NCBI RefSeq assembly: GCF_016724845.1
Contig: NZ_CP068082.1
Location: 4,464,001-4,528,000 of the forward strand
DNA from: Sphingobacterium spiritivorum
GTDB lineage: Bacteria; Bacteroidota; Bacteroidia; Sphingobacteriales; Sphingobacteriaceae
Direction of reading: 5' to 3'
Length of the DNA: 64,000 bases
Shown: positions 8,072 through 17,625 of the stretch, piece by piece
Position numbering within the stretch: position 1 is the first letter of the stretch
How the letters are laid out: every line of letters starts with the position of its first letter
Program-made: the position numbers and the translations under genes
The notes under the pieces: generated by a model
The model's database searches: none
Told to the model about the DNA's origin: nothing
Seen by the model: only the letters and a program-made list of their open reading frames with translations

Positions 8072-8599
8072 ATGAAAGATTTATTGAAATTAAAATCATC
8101 TTTAGCACAAGAGATCGAAAATATATTAAATGCACAAATCAAAGTTGAAGCTCATTCTTCAGCACTTTACCTTGCTATGTCATCATGGTGTGACGATCAG
8201 GGACTGGATTTCAGTTCAGACTTTTTCGCAAAACAGTCTAATGAAGAGCGTGAGCATATGTTGAAATTATTCAATTATATCAACAATAGAGGTGGTCGTG
8301 CAGTTTCTCCTGAAATTACAGGTATTCCTACAGACTTTGAATCATTCAGAAGTGTTTTCGAGCAAACGCTTGAGCAGGAAATGTTTGTGACAGAGCAATT
8401 CAATCTGATCGCTGACAAATGTATGAAAGCTAAAGATTACGTTACTTTTAACTTTGTTCAATGGTTCCTGGAGGAGCAGGTTGAAGAAGAGTATGTAGCG
8501 AGACGTATTCTGGAAATGTTTGACGTTATTGGTGAAGAAGGAACCGGACGTTGGGAAATTGACAAACATGTAAACAAAGTAGCACTTGGTGCAGAATAA
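8072..8599 (+). CDS. ftnA: Non-haem ferritin
   Basis: 175 residues from ATG 8072, the usual FtnA length; an upstream in-frame ATG at 8024 would add 16 unrelated residues. Four-helix ferritin with ferroxidase ligands in the expected places: E in KVEAHSSALYLAM, NEEREHM, and the VQWFLEEQVEEE segment. It stores iron as a 24-subunit shell after oxidising Fe(II). A single-gene unit with its own candidate promoter and terminator. Confidence 0.95.
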   Translation: MKDLLKLKSSLAQEIENILNAQIKVEAHSSALYLAMSSWCDDQGLDFSSDFFAKQSNEEREHMLKLFNYINNRGGRAVSPEITGIPTDFESFRSVFEQTLEQEMFVTEQFNLIADKCMKAKDYVTFNFVQWFLEEQVEEEYVARRILEMFDVIGEEGTGRWEIDKHVNKVALGAE

Positions 8600-8621
8600 T
8601 ATTTAATTATTTTAATCCAAG

Positions 8622-8652
8622 AAGAGGATATCCAAAAGGTATCCTCTTTTTT
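8622..8652 (+). terminator. Intrinsic terminator of ferritin gene
   Basis: Stem AAGAGGATA / TATCCTCTT with a 9-base loop, ending in a T run. Confidence 0.85.
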
Positions 8653-8844
8653 GTTTGTGAAAATATATTTTAAGAATACGTTAAGTCTGAAAATAGCGTT
8701 TGTAATGTATATTCTCTTTATTTTGTAAAGAAGAATTGACAAATCATGAATAGACGTGTTTTTAATGTGTTTTTTTTAGATACCGGATTATTATTGTGCG
8801 TAATTTTTTTTATATTGACAAAAGTAAATTAAAAGAATAGAAGT

Positions 8845-11589
8845 TTGGCTACTCCTCGTTTTCGGCTACATTTTATTTTTCTTTTTTCTTTGGTTTTTAT
8901 TTCGGTTACGGTAAACGCTCAATCGAAAAAAATAACCATTGAGGGACTCGTGGTGGATACTGCGGGAATACCGCTTAAAGGGGTAAGTGTACGATTGATT
9001 GCTCCCGGAGGCGCATTTACGCAGGCTTCTGCTGCTAATGGCCGTTATACATTTACAGGTGTACCTCTGGGGCAGATTCGTGTAACCTATAGTTTATTGG
9101 GGTATCAGATTACAGACAAAGCTTATTCGGCTACAGAACTGGTTACCAAGTCTTCTCTTCCAACTATTATTTTGTCTCCTCAGTCTGAATTACTGAAGGA
9201 GGTGGTGATTGTAAAAACGATCCCTGTCATCTATAAGCAGGATACGGTGCAGTATAATATGAATGCTTATAATTTTCAGAAGAGACTGCTGCTGGAGGAT
9301 GCTCTTAAACAATTGCCCAATATTCAGGTATCACGGGATGGTTCTGTGTTTGCTTTTGGAAAACCTATTACTTCAGTTCAGGTGGAAGGGAAAAAGTTTT
9401 TCGGAGGAGATGTGCTTACAGCTACCCGTAATCTGCCTGCCGATTTCGTCAAAAATTTACAGATTATAGATTACTACGGAGATTACAATACTTCCAAAGG
9501 TACCAAGAGCGGAGAGCCTGAAAAGATTATCAATATTGTCTTAAAGGATGATAAAAAGAAAATTGTATTTGGTCAGGTAACAGGTGGAATCGGTACGGAA
9601 GACCGTTACCTGATGAGTGGCGGTATTAATAAGTTTAACGACGGGCAGGAGTTATCCCTGATAGGATCTATCAATAATACGAATACCAGTCTTTTTACTT
9701 TCGGTTCTCCAAGCGGAGGGAGCCGGGAGCGCTCTATGGGTGAACTGGCTGATTTCGCTGATCCTACAGATGGTCTCAACACCACTACATCGCTGGGCGG
9801 TAGCTTTTCTGATAATCTTACCAAAACGACCACAGTCAACGGACAGTACACCTTTACCAAAAGACAAAATCTCATTGACGGTAATTCTCTTCTGCAATCG
9901 GTGTATAGTAACAATTCTATTTTCAATCAGGAAGATTATCAGGTTGACACAAAGGATTTCAGCCATAGAATGGCGCTTAATTTTGATTCAAAATTTAAGA
10001 ATAATGATATTTTAAAGATTGAGCCTGTTTTTTCCTACAGCCGGACGTATATTAACAATTACAGGGAGAAAAAGCTTAGGAATAATGTATTGACCAATGA
10101 CGGGACCTATTCTTCCATTTCGAAAAACTTTTCCCCCAATCTGGATATCGATGCTTTGTATTCCAAATTCTTTAAAAAGCCGGGACGTAAACTGGTTTTT
10201 AATATGAGAATGAGTGCAGGGTCAAGCAGTAAAGACGAGCAGGTAACGGACCGCTACATTATTCAGGATGCAATGAAAAAAAATAACAGCTATTCTTTTT
10301 TTCTGCAGCGACAATATATTGAGACGGTAAGTGATAACAGATCCATCAAACTGAACGGATCTTATATAGAACCTATTAACTCACAGAGTTCACTGGAAGT
10401 GAGCTATGAATTTGAGCGTAACGATATTGATGCGGACAGGAGAGTAGAAGATCTGGAACGTTCTCAGTTGTTGGGATATATGGTATTTATAGACTCACTG
10501 GGGCTTAACTATGACTATAAGTACAGCAGCAATCAGACTGCTATTAATTATCAATATGATTCTAAGGATAAGAAGTTTAAGTATAATCTGGGATTCGGTG
10601 TGCAGCCACTGGAAATATCCGGCAGATTATATGCTGAAGATGAGCAATATACATATGACAATGTAAACCTGATTCCTACTGCGGGTTTTAAATGGAAGAT
10701 CAATGATCAGACGGATTTCTCGATTGATTATATGGGTAAGAACAATCAGCCTAATTTCTACCAGATTCAGCCTATTCGTGATGTGTCCAATTCGCAGAAT
10801 ATTATTGTAGGGAATCCGGCGCTGAAAGCAGAATTTACCAATCGTATTTCCAGTCGTTTCCGTAAGTCAATAGTCTCTAAGGGACAATATTTTGAAGCGA
10901 ATCTGTCGTATAATTTTGTGCAGAATAAAATTGCCACGGATAAGATCTCCCTGAATAATACGACTGTTCAACAGACCAGTTATCAGAATATGTCGGGATA
11001 CTATGATATACGTTCTTATTATTTGTTTTCTTCTCCTTTTATTTCTGATGATTTTCAGCTGAATATTAACGGAAACGGGGATTTTTACAATAATGTTTCG
11101 ATGGTGAATAAAGCACTGGTAACCAACCGGCAATTTATTTATTCGCAGTCTATGCAGTTGCGCTATATGATAGATGACATTATGGAGTCTGAATTCAACG
11201 GCAATTATATGTTGAATTCCGCTACGTATAAATGGCCGTTTAAGAGTAATATTACCGCACATTCTTTTGTGCTGAGTCTGGGTAATAAGTTTTACTTTAA
11301 TGAGCATATGACACTTGGGGTAGAGGTGTCTCAACGTTTCAATGACGGTTACAGAGGTACAGCAAAGAATGTTAACCCTACTGTTATCAACTCTTACTTT
11401 GAATGTACATTTTTGCCAAACAAACTCGCCATGTTGAGATTGCAGGGTTTTGACCTGTTAAATCAGAATACCGGAATCTCCCGTGAGATTCTTGGTAATG
11501 ATATCCTCGATATTCGTAACAATCGTTTGGCGCGGTATTTTATGTTATCCCTGAATCTGCGTTTGCAGAAGTATCCTAAAAAATCATAG
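8845..11589 (+). CDS. Outer-membrane beta-barrel protein with carboxypeptidase-like N-terminal domain
   Basis: 914 residues. The start is TTG at 8845: a stop lies in frame at 8830 and no ATG occurs before the signal peptide (LHFIFLFSLVFISVTVNAQ). An Ig-like CarboxypepD_reg domain (about 30-115, IEGLVVDTAGIPLKGVSV) is followed by a degenerate plug (LLKEVVIVKTIP, then LEDALKQLPNIQVSRDG) and a long barrel to the C-terminus. This is the TonB-receptor-like family in which the plug is atypical and the ligand unknown. The quinone oxidoreductase gene starts one base after the stop, so the two are co-transcribed though no functional link is obvious. Confidence 0.85.
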   Translation: MATPRFRLHFIFLFSLVFISVTVNAQSKKITIEGLVVDTAGIPLKGVSVRLIAPGGAFTQASAANGRYTFTGVPLGQIRVTYSLLGYQITDKAYSATELVTKSSLPTIILSPQSELLKEVVIVKTIPVIYKQDTVQYNMNAYNFQKRLLLEDALKQLPNIQVSRDGSVFAFGKPITSVQVEGKKFFGGDVLTATRNLPADFVKNLQIIDYYGDYNTSKGTKSGEPEKIINIVLKDDKKKIVFGQVTGGIGTEDRYLMSGGINKFNDGQELSLIGSINNTNTSLFTFGSPSGGSRERSMGELADFADPTDGLNTTTSLGGSFSDNLTKTTTVNGQYTFTKRQNLIDGNSLLQSVYSNNSIFNQEDYQVDTKDFSHRMALNFDSKFKNNDILKIEPVFSYSRTYINNYREKKLRNNVLTNDGTYSSISKNFSPNLDIDALYSKFFKKPGRKLVFNMRMSAGSSSKDEQVTDRYIIQDAMKKNNSYSFFLQRQYIETVSDNRSIKLNGSYIEPINSQSSLEVSYEFERNDIDADRRVEDLERSQLLGYMVFIDSLGLNYDYKYSSNQTAINYQYDSKDKKFKYNLGFGVQPLEISGRLYAEDEQYTYDNVNLIPTAGFKWKINDQTDFSIDYMGKNNQPNFYQIQPIRDVSNSQNIIVGNPALKAEFTNRISSRFRKSIVSKGQYFEANLSYNFVQNKIATDKISLNNTTVQQTSYQNMSGYYDIRSYYLFSSPFISDDFQLNINGNGDFYNNVSMVNKALVTNRQFIYSQSMQLRYMIDDIMESEFNGNYMLNSATYKWPFKSNITAHSFVLSLGNKFYFNEHMTLGVEVSQRFNDGYRGTAKNVNPTVINSYFECTFLPNKLAMLRLQGFDLLNQNTGISREILGNDILDIRNNRLARYFMLSLNLRLQKYPKKS

Positions 11590-11590
11590 T

Positions 11591-12559
11591 ATGAAAGCAG
11601 TTGTTATTTCTTCATTCGGAGATCCTGAGGTATTAAAAACAGAAGAGAGGCCTGTTCCAGCTGTCGGAGACCACGAAGTATTGATACGGGTAAAAGCTGC
11701 CGGAATCAACAGACCGGATGTTTTTCAGCGGAAAGGTAATTATCCTGCCCCGGCGGGAGTTGTTGCCGATATTCCGGGACTGGAGATAAGCGGGGTTATT
11801 GAGGCAACCGGAAGTATGGCGGGTTCCTGGAAAACAGGGGATGAGGTACTGGCTTTGATCGCAGGAGGCGGATATGCGGAGTATGCTGTTGTAGATGCCG
11901 GCAGTTGTATGCTTAAGCCGCAGAATCTCAGTTATGAAGAAGCTGCCGCAATACCGGAGACTGTTTTTACGGTATGGCACAATCTTTTTGAGCGTGGTCA
12001 ACTAAAGAAAGGCGAACGTGTACTTATACATGGCGGTTCCGGCGGAATAGGTTCTGCGGCCATTCAGCTGGCTGCATTATCCGGTGCACAGGTATATGCT
12101 ACTGCAGGCAACAAGGAGAAGTGCGAATTTTGCGAATCGCTCGGTGCTGTGAGAGCCATCAATTATCATGAAGAAGATTTTGAAGAGGTGCTGAAAGAGA
12201 GTGGCGTGGATGTGATACTGGATTGTATAGGTGGTGATTATTTTAATAAAAATATAGCAATCCTTAATCCGGATGGCAGATTGGTGTATATCAACGCTAT
12301 GGAGGGAGCAAAGGTGCAATTGAATATCCTGCAGATGATGCAAAAGCGTCTGTCAGTCACCGGAAGTACATTAAGAGCAAGAGATAAAGACTTTAAAGCC
12401 GAGCTGACAAGGTCTGTAGTCCGCCATGTCTTCCCGTTTATCGAATCCAAAGCATTTAAACCCATGCTTTTTAAGTCTTTTGATTTCACGCAAGCAGAAC
12501 AGGCACATAGACTAATGGAGGAGGGTCATTTCCTCGGAAAGCTGGTGTTAACCTTTTAA
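11591..12559 (+). CDS. NAD(P)H quinone oxidoreductase, zeta-crystallin/PIG3 type
   Basis: 322 residues, medium-chain dehydrogenase/reductase fold without the zinc ligands. N-terminal GroES-like domain with AAGINRPDVFQRKGNYP, nucleotide-binding loop HGGSGGIGSAAIQLA (about 143-157). This agrees with the PIG3-type branch that reduces quinones with NADPH. Cytosolic. It follows the outer-membrane gene by one base. Confidence 0.9.
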   Translation: MKAVVISSFGDPEVLKTEERPVPAVGDHEVLIRVKAAGINRPDVFQRKGNYPAPAGVVADIPGLEISGVIEATGSMAGSWKTGDEVLALIAGGGYAEYAVVDAGSCMLKPQNLSYEEAAAIPETVFTVWHNLFERGQLKKGERVLIHGGSGGIGSAAIQLAALSGAQVYATAGNKEKCEFCESLGAVRAINYHEEDFEEVLKESGVDVILDCIGGDYFNKNIAILNPDGRLVYINAMEGAKVQLNILQMMQKRLSVTGSTLRARDKDFKAELTRSVVRHVFPFIESKAFKPMLFKSFDFTQAEQAHRLMEEGHFLGKLVLTF

Positions 12560-12655
12560 ATTGTAATATTTCCTTTGCTAAATACTTTTAGCAGCGATAT
12601 AATCAAATTATTTTTTTATTTTAGTTCCGTTAATAGCTAACCATAATCAAGTAAT

Positions 12656-14947
12656 ATGAACTATATAGCAACAGCCTTACTCTGCCTTTCTACTGTCTGC
12701 GCTACCGCACAGGGGATCGGTAAGATCAGTAATCCTGTAGATTTTGTCAATCCTTTAGTTGGAACACAATCGGATTATACTATTTCTAACGGAAATACGT
12801 ATCCAGCGATTGCTTTGCCCTGGGGCATGAATTTCTGGAGTCCGCAGACGGGAAAAATGGGAGACGGATGGATGTATACCTACAATGCCAATAAGATCCG
12901 CGGATTTAAGCAGACCCATCAGCCATCGCCCTGGATGAACGATTACGGTCAGTTTGCTATTATGCCGACTGTAGGGATCAAAACTTTTGATCAGGACAAA
13001 AGAGCAAGTTGGTTCAGCCATAAAGCCGAGGTTTCCAAACCTCATTTTTATGAAGTATATCTTGCTGATTATGATGTAAAGACAGAGATTACCCCAACAG
13101 AACGTGCAGCTTATTTTCGTTTTACATTTCCTAAAACAGAGGAGGCTTATGTACTGATCGATGCCTTTGATAAAGGTTCTTATGTAGAGGTCATTCCGCG
13201 TGAGCAGAAGATCATCGGCTACTCCACAAAGAATAGCGGTGGTGTGCCTGACAATTTCAAGAATTATTTTGTGATGACTTTTGATCATCCGTTTGCCAAT
13301 ATTTCCACATTTGCAGATTCTGTATTAAAAGATGATCGCTATCTGATCAAGGCGGATCATGTCGGAGCGATTGTAGGATTCAAGATTGCTAATCGTGGTG
13401 ATCAGGTCTTAATGAAGGTGGCTTCATCTTTCATCAGTCCGGAACAGGCTGAAATCAATCTGAAAGAGCTCAACGGCGTTACTTTTGATCAACAGGTGAC
13501 AAAAGGTGAGAAGAAATGGAATGAAGAACTGGCTAAGGTCGAGATCGAAGGCGGTTCCATAGATCAGGTTCGCACATTTTACTCTTCTTTATACCGTTCG
13601 CTGTTATTTCCGAGAATGTTCTATGAACTGGATGCACAAGGCAATGTAATGCATTACAGCCCGTATACAGGAGAGGTCAAACCCGGATATTTCTTTACAG
13701 ATACAGGTTTTTGGGATACTTTCAGAGCCTTATTTCCTTTTCTGAACCTGATGTATCCGGAAATGAGTGAGAAGATGCAGGAAGGATTGGCGAATGCGTA
13801 TCGTGAAGGAGGATTTTTGCCGGAATGGGCAAGTCCGGGCTTTAGAAATGTGATGGTTGGAAATAATTCGGCCTCCGTCGTTGCAGATGCCTGGGTAAAG
13901 GGTGTAAAGGTAAACAACAAGGATATCGAAACCTTGTATGAAGCTGTTATAAAGGGTGCTAATAATGCCGGCCCGCTGACTGCTGTAGGCAGGGCAGGTG
14001 CCGATTATTACAAAACACTGGGTTATGTGCCTTATGATGTGAAGATCAATGAAAATGCGGCCCGCACATTAGAATATGCTTATGATGATTTTGCGATCTA
14101 CCAACTGGCCAAATCTTTGGGGGGTCGTCAGCAGGATGTGGACTTATACCGTAAGCGTTCCTTTAATTATAAAAATTTATTTGATCCTGCTTCCGGATTA
14201 ATGCGTGGCAAAAATAAGGACGGATCTTTTCAGTCTCCATTTAATGCTTTCAAATGGGGCGATGCGTTTACGGAGGGTAACAGCTGGCATTACAGCTGGT
14301 CTGTATTTCAGGACGTAAACGGATTGGCTCAGTTAATGGGCGGACACCGAGCTATGGAAATCAAACTGGATTCGGTATTCTCTTTGCCTCCTGTTTTTGA
14401 TGATTCTTACTACGGATTCCCTATTCATGAGATCAGAGAGATGCAGATTGCCAATATGGGACAGTATGCGCACGGCAATCAGCCTATACAGCACATGATC
14501 TATCTGTACGGTCATATCGGTGCGCCATGGAAAACACAGTATTGGGTTCGCGAAACTATGAACAGGATGTATGCGCCGACTCCGGACGGATATTGCGGAG
14601 ATGAGGACAACGGACAGACTTCTGCATGGTATGTGTTCTCCGCGCTTGGGTTCTACCCGGTAACTCCGGCAACGGATGAGTATATATTAGGTGCTCCTTT
14701 GTTTAAAAAGGCTACATTACATTTGTCTAACGGAAAAAAAGTAGTTATACAAGCTCCTCAAAATTCAGATACCAACCGTTATATCAAATCGATGAAATGG
14801 AATGGTAGAAATTATACAAAAAATTATATCAACCATAGCGAGTTGGTCAAGGGTGCAAATTTGTCCTTTGATATGAGTGCTGAACCTAATAAGAGCAGGG
14901 GTACTGTGAAGGCTGACCTTCCGTACTCACTGAGTTATGAGCAGTAA
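12656..14947 (+). CDS. GH92 alpha-mannosidase, exported
   Basis: 763 residues with a signal peptide (MNYIATALLCLSTVCATAQ). The family pattern is clear: VNPLVGTQSDYTISNGNTYPAIALPWGMNFWSP at the N-terminus (seen in parts), the GNSWHYSWSVFQD segment, and the catalytic-loop motif DEDNGQTSAWYVFSALGFYP. GH92 enzymes are calcium-dependent exo-alpha-mannosidases, mostly alpha-1,2, acting on N-glycans or fungal mannans in the periplasm or at the surface. It stands alone between the oxidoreductase and a convergent AraC gene and is not inside a SusCD locus. Linkage specificity cannot be read from the sequence. Confidence 0.93.
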   Translation: MNYIATALLCLSTVCATAQGIGKISNPVDFVNPLVGTQSDYTISNGNTYPAIALPWGMNFWSPQTGKMGDGWMYTYNANKIRGFKQTHQPSPWMNDYGQFAIMPTVGIKTFDQDKRASWFSHKAEVSKPHFYEVYLADYDVKTEITPTERAAYFRFTFPKTEEAYVLIDAFDKGSYVEVIPREQKIIGYSTKNSGGVPDNFKNYFVMTFDHPFANISTFADSVLKDDRYLIKADHVGAIVGFKIANRGDQVLMKVASSFISPEQAEINLKELNGVTFDQQVTKGEKKWNEELAKVEIEGGSIDQVRTFYSSLYRSLLFPRMFYELDAQGNVMHYSPYTGEVKPGYFFTDTGFWDTFRALFPFLNLMYPEMSEKMQEGLANAYREGGFLPEWASPGFRNVMVGNNSASVVADAWVKGVKVNNKDIETLYEAVIKGANNAGPLTAVGRAGADYYKTLGYVPYDVKINENAARTLEYAYDDFAIYQLAKSLGGRQQDVDLYRKRSFNYKNLFDPASGLMRGKNKDGSFQSPFNAFKWGDAFTEGNSWHYSWSVFQDVNGLAQLMGGHRAMEIKLDSVFSLPPVFDDSYYGFPIHEIREMQIANMGQYAHGNQPIQHMIYLYGHIGAPWKTQYWVRETMNRMYAPTPDGYCGDEDNGQTSAWYVFSALGFYPVTPATDEYILGAPLFKKATLHLSNGKKVVIQAPQNSDTNRYIKSMKWNGRNYTKNYINHSELVKGANLSFDMSAEPNKSRGTVKADLPYSLSYEQ

Positions 14948-14975
14948 AAATTTTTATAATTAGTTTGTTTTGTTG

Positions 14976-15009
14976 AATAGGTTCCGGATTTCCGGAGCCT
15001 ATTTTTTTA
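14976..15009 (+). terminator. Terminator of GH92 gene, overlapping the AraC gene end
   Basis: Stem AATAGGTTCCGGA / TCCGGAGCCTATT (13 bp with one G-T pair) and loop of 2, then a T run. The T run lies inside the last codons of the convergent AraC gene, so the signal is shared between the two ends. Confidence 0.8.
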
Positions 15010-15853
15010 GACTTTTCTGATACATCAGCGGCGTAGTTTCCTTGATTTTCTTGAATGCTTTATGAAAACTGACGAAATTTTGAAACCCGCTTTCAAAACA
15101 GATTTGTTTTACGGGCATTTCCTGTTCCAGCAGCAATCTGGAGGCATGCCCGATCCGGAGTTCGGTAATGAATTCTATGGGCGTTTTGCCGGTCTTGGAT
15201 TTGAAGAATCTGCAAAATGAATTTTCTGTCATCCCAATAATCTGCGCTAATTCAGCCAGACTTATCTTGTTTCTGTAATGTTGAGTGGCATATTGAATAA
15301 TAGCATTTAAGCGATCATGATCTCCGAGGTGATTCTGAAATTCATACGTAGACCGTGTCAACCGTTCGTACTCATCACTTGTTGCCAGCACATTGAGCGC
15401 TTCGAGAAGAATGATAATCCGCGAAGCTCCGGTAGCTGATATTAGTTTTTCCAGCAACTGCCGGAGTATATCTCTTGTAGCGCCATAAATTAACAGTCCC
15501 TGCTTAGCTTTACTGAATAGCTCTTTCAATTTGCGGTTTTCCGGTAAATTGAAAAATACTTCCCCTAAAAAATTCTCTCTGAAATGAGCCACCCGTATAT
15601 CCGCATTGTCCTGCAGGTACTGTTCATCGAAGAGCCAGTAATGAGGAAGATTTGTTCCCAGCAGTACCATATTGTCATTTTCGAAGTTATTGATACTGTC
15701 TCCTACAAATTGAGTTCCGCTGCCTTTGGCAATATGTATGAGCTCCAGCTCTTCATGATAATGCCAGTTGTTATGCTGCTGTGGCTTTACATCATTCCGA
15801 ATGGAAAATGAGGCTGCTGATGGTGTTCCGAGTGTAAGGAGTTGTGGTTTCAT
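14999..15853 (-). CDS. AraC-family transcriptional regulator, probable fucose-operon activator
   Basis: 284 residues from ATG 15853; an upstream in-frame ATG at 15904 is possible but adds an atypical 17-residue tail. N-terminal cupin sensor domain (NNWHYHEELELIHIAKGSG) and C-terminal double helix-turn-helix (AELAQIIGMTENSFCRFFKS and IRIGHASRLL to FHKAFKK). It is divergent from fucP with 159 bases between the start codons, so it probably senses a sugar such as fucose and controls the operon at 16013-22771. The ligand is inferred from position only. Confidence 0.85.
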   Translation of the reverse strand: MKPQLLTLGTPSAASFSIRNDVKPQQHNNWHYHEELELIHIAKGSGTQFVGDSINNFENDNMVLLGTNLPHYWLFDEQYLQDNADIRVAHFRENFLGEVFFNLPENRKLKELFSKAKQGLLIYGATRDILRQLLEKLISATGASRIIILLEALNVLATSDEYERLTRSTYEFQNHLGDHDRLNAIIQYATQHYRNKISLAELAQIIGMTENSFCRFFKSKTGKTPIEFITELRIGHASRLLLEQEMPVKQICFESGFQNFVSFHKAFKKIKETTPLMYQKSLKK

Positions 15854-16012
15854 TTTTACTAAATTATAAAGAATACTTGCATAAATAAGAATTCTTTTAT
15901 ACAAATAAAGGTAAAATAGCTTAATGATTGGGTAATATCCATTAATGTATTGAAAATATTATTTGCGAATTTTACAGTAATCAATTATAAATAATTAGTA
16001 AGACAATTACGT

Positions 16013-17278
16013 ATGACAAAAACTAAAAGCTATTCTCTGGCTCTGGTATTGGTGACCTCCCTGTTTTTCTTTTGGGGATTTATTCACAATCTGGATCCGA
16101 TCCTGATACCGCATTTGCGTATGGCATTCAGCCTCACGACTTTTCAGGCATCGTTAGTGGATTCGGCTGTTTTCATAGCCTATTTTGTAATGGCTATTCC
16201 TGCAGGTCTCTTAATGAAAAAATACGGATATAAGGCTGGTATTCTGATCGGTTTGATCTTTTTTGCTTTAGGATGTTTTCTTTTTGTTCCTGCTGCAAAT
16301 ACGATGAGTTATGTTTTCTTTCTGGGCGCATTGTTTGTAGTGGCTTGTGGACTTACCATTCTGGAGACAGCAGCTAATCCTTATGTAACGGTATTAGGAG
16401 ATCCCAATACAGCTACTCAACGGCTTAATTTTGCACAGTCTTTTAATGGACTGGCCGCTTTTGTCGCTCCTATACTTGGGGGTAAGTATATTCTTACCGA
16501 AGAGCCAAAGTCTGCTGAAGAGCTGGCTGCATTAAGTGAGCAGGCCCGTAATGCATATTTACAATTGGAAACTTCTTCTGTGAAACTACCTTATGTCATT
16601 CTCGGGGTACTCATTCTGGTTGTAGCAGCTATTTTTTATTTCACCCGTTTACCGGATATTAAAGATGATGAGGAAAAGACAAAATCAGGTTTTTTTCATG
16701 CATTTAAGCATAAGAATGTTTCCTGGGCGGTGCTTGCACAGTTCTTTTATGTAGGTGCGCAGGTCTGTGTGCTGAGCTTTCTGGTTCTTTTCGCTACAGA
16801 CGCCGCTGGCATTCCTCCTCAGGAGGCCAAATATTATGCAGGTGTAGCAGGGCTGGCATTTATGCTGGGACGCTTTGTGGGTACATTCTTTATGAAGTAC
16901 GTGTCAGCGCCTAAATTGCTGGCTATTTATTCCGTGATATCGATCTTATTATCCTTTGTCGTGATCTTCGCATCCGGAGTGATTACCTTGTATGCACTGA
17001 TCGGCATTTCATTTTTTATGTCTATCATGTTTCCCACTATTTTTGCAATAGGCGTACAGGGTATAGGATCAGATACGAAGTCTGCATCCAGTCTGATCGT
17101 AATGTCCATTGTGGGGGGAGCTATTTTGCCTCCTATCTTAGGCTATATATCGGATCATACCGGTCACCTTCAATATGGATATTTTGTGCCATTGGTATGT
17201 TTTGTAGTGGTTTTACTGTTTGCAATGAAGAATAATAAGTTAGTCATAGAAGAGACAGAAGATATTAAAACACATTAA
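16013..17278 (+). CDS. fucP: L-fucose:proton symporter
   Basis: 421 residues, major facilitator superfamily with about 12 hydrophobic segments. Family signatures of FucP are present: FFFWGFIHNLDPILIP in helix 1, ILETAANPYVTVLGD in helix 4 (conserved glutamate) and the FNGLAAFVAPILGG stretch. Takes up L-fucose with a proton. First gene of a seven-gene sugar-acid pathway operon; mutarotase follows directly. A related sugar such as L-rhamnose or galactose is possible, but the downstream enzymes favour fucose. Confidence 0.88.
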   Translation: MTKTKSYSLALVLVTSLFFFWGFIHNLDPILIPHLRMAFSLTTFQASLVDSAVFIAYFVMAIPAGLLMKKYGYKAGILIGLIFFALGCFLFVPAANTMSYVFFLGALFVVACGLTILETAANPYVTVLGDPNTATQRLNFAQSFNGLAAFVAPILGGKYILTEEPKSAEELAALSEQARNAYLQLETSSVKLPYVILGVLILVVAAIFYFTRLPDIKDDEEKTKSGFFHAFKHKNVSWAVLAQFFYVGAQVCVLSFLVLFATDAAGIPPQEAKYYAGVAGLAFMLGRFVGTFFMKYVSAPKLLAIYSVISILLSFVVIFASGVITLYALIGISFFMSIMFPTIFAIGVQGIGSDTKSASSLIVMSIVGGAILPPILGYISDHTGHLQYGYFVPLVCFVVVLLFAMKNNKLVIEETEDIKTH

Positions 17279-17289
17279 TACAATTGATT

Positions 17290-17625
17290 ATGAAGCGATA
17301 TACATTGGGACTGGATTTGGTTGATGACGCTAAGTTGATAAATGAGTACGAGACTTATCATGCTGCTGTATGGCCGGAGATTAAGAAGTCAATTACGGAT
17401 GCAGGAGTGGAGTCTATGGAAATTTACAGGTTTGCTAATCGTCTTTTTATGATTATGGAAGTAAATGATAGCTTTTCATTTGAACGTAAAGGGGAGATGG
17501 ATAGCCTTAATCCTAAAGTGCAGGAATGGGAAGAGTTGATGTGGAAATATCAGGTGGCTATACCGGGGGCTAAGGCCGGTGAAAAATGGGTGCTATTGGA
17601 TAAAATATTTGATTTAAGTAAGTAA
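17290..17625 (+). CDS. L-fucose/L-rhamnose mutarotase (RhaM family)
   Basis: 111 residues from ATG 17290 (a TTG two codons upstream is less likely). RhaM/DUF718-type dimeric ferredoxin-like fold: MKRYTLGLDLVDDAKLINEY, the YHAAVWPEI motif with the catalytic histidine, IYRFANRLFMIMEV and the C-terminal VLLDKIFDL. It interconverts sugar anomers so the dehydrogenase receives the right form. The stop codon overlaps the next start (TAATG), so translation is coupled. Confidence 0.88.
   Translation: MKRYTLGLDLVDDAKLINEYETYHAAVWPEIKKSITDAGVESMEIYRFANRLFMIMEVNDSFSFERKGEMDSLNPKVQEWEELMWKYQVAIPGAKAGEKWVLLDKIFDLSK

Noticed and set aside
10867..11334. 155-codon minus-strand frame inside the outer-membrane protein gene
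   Set aside because: Shadow of a well-supported gene; composition and content do not look like protein.
12755..13288. 177-codon minus-strand frame inside the GH92 gene
   Set aside because: Antisense shadow of a conserved glycosidase.
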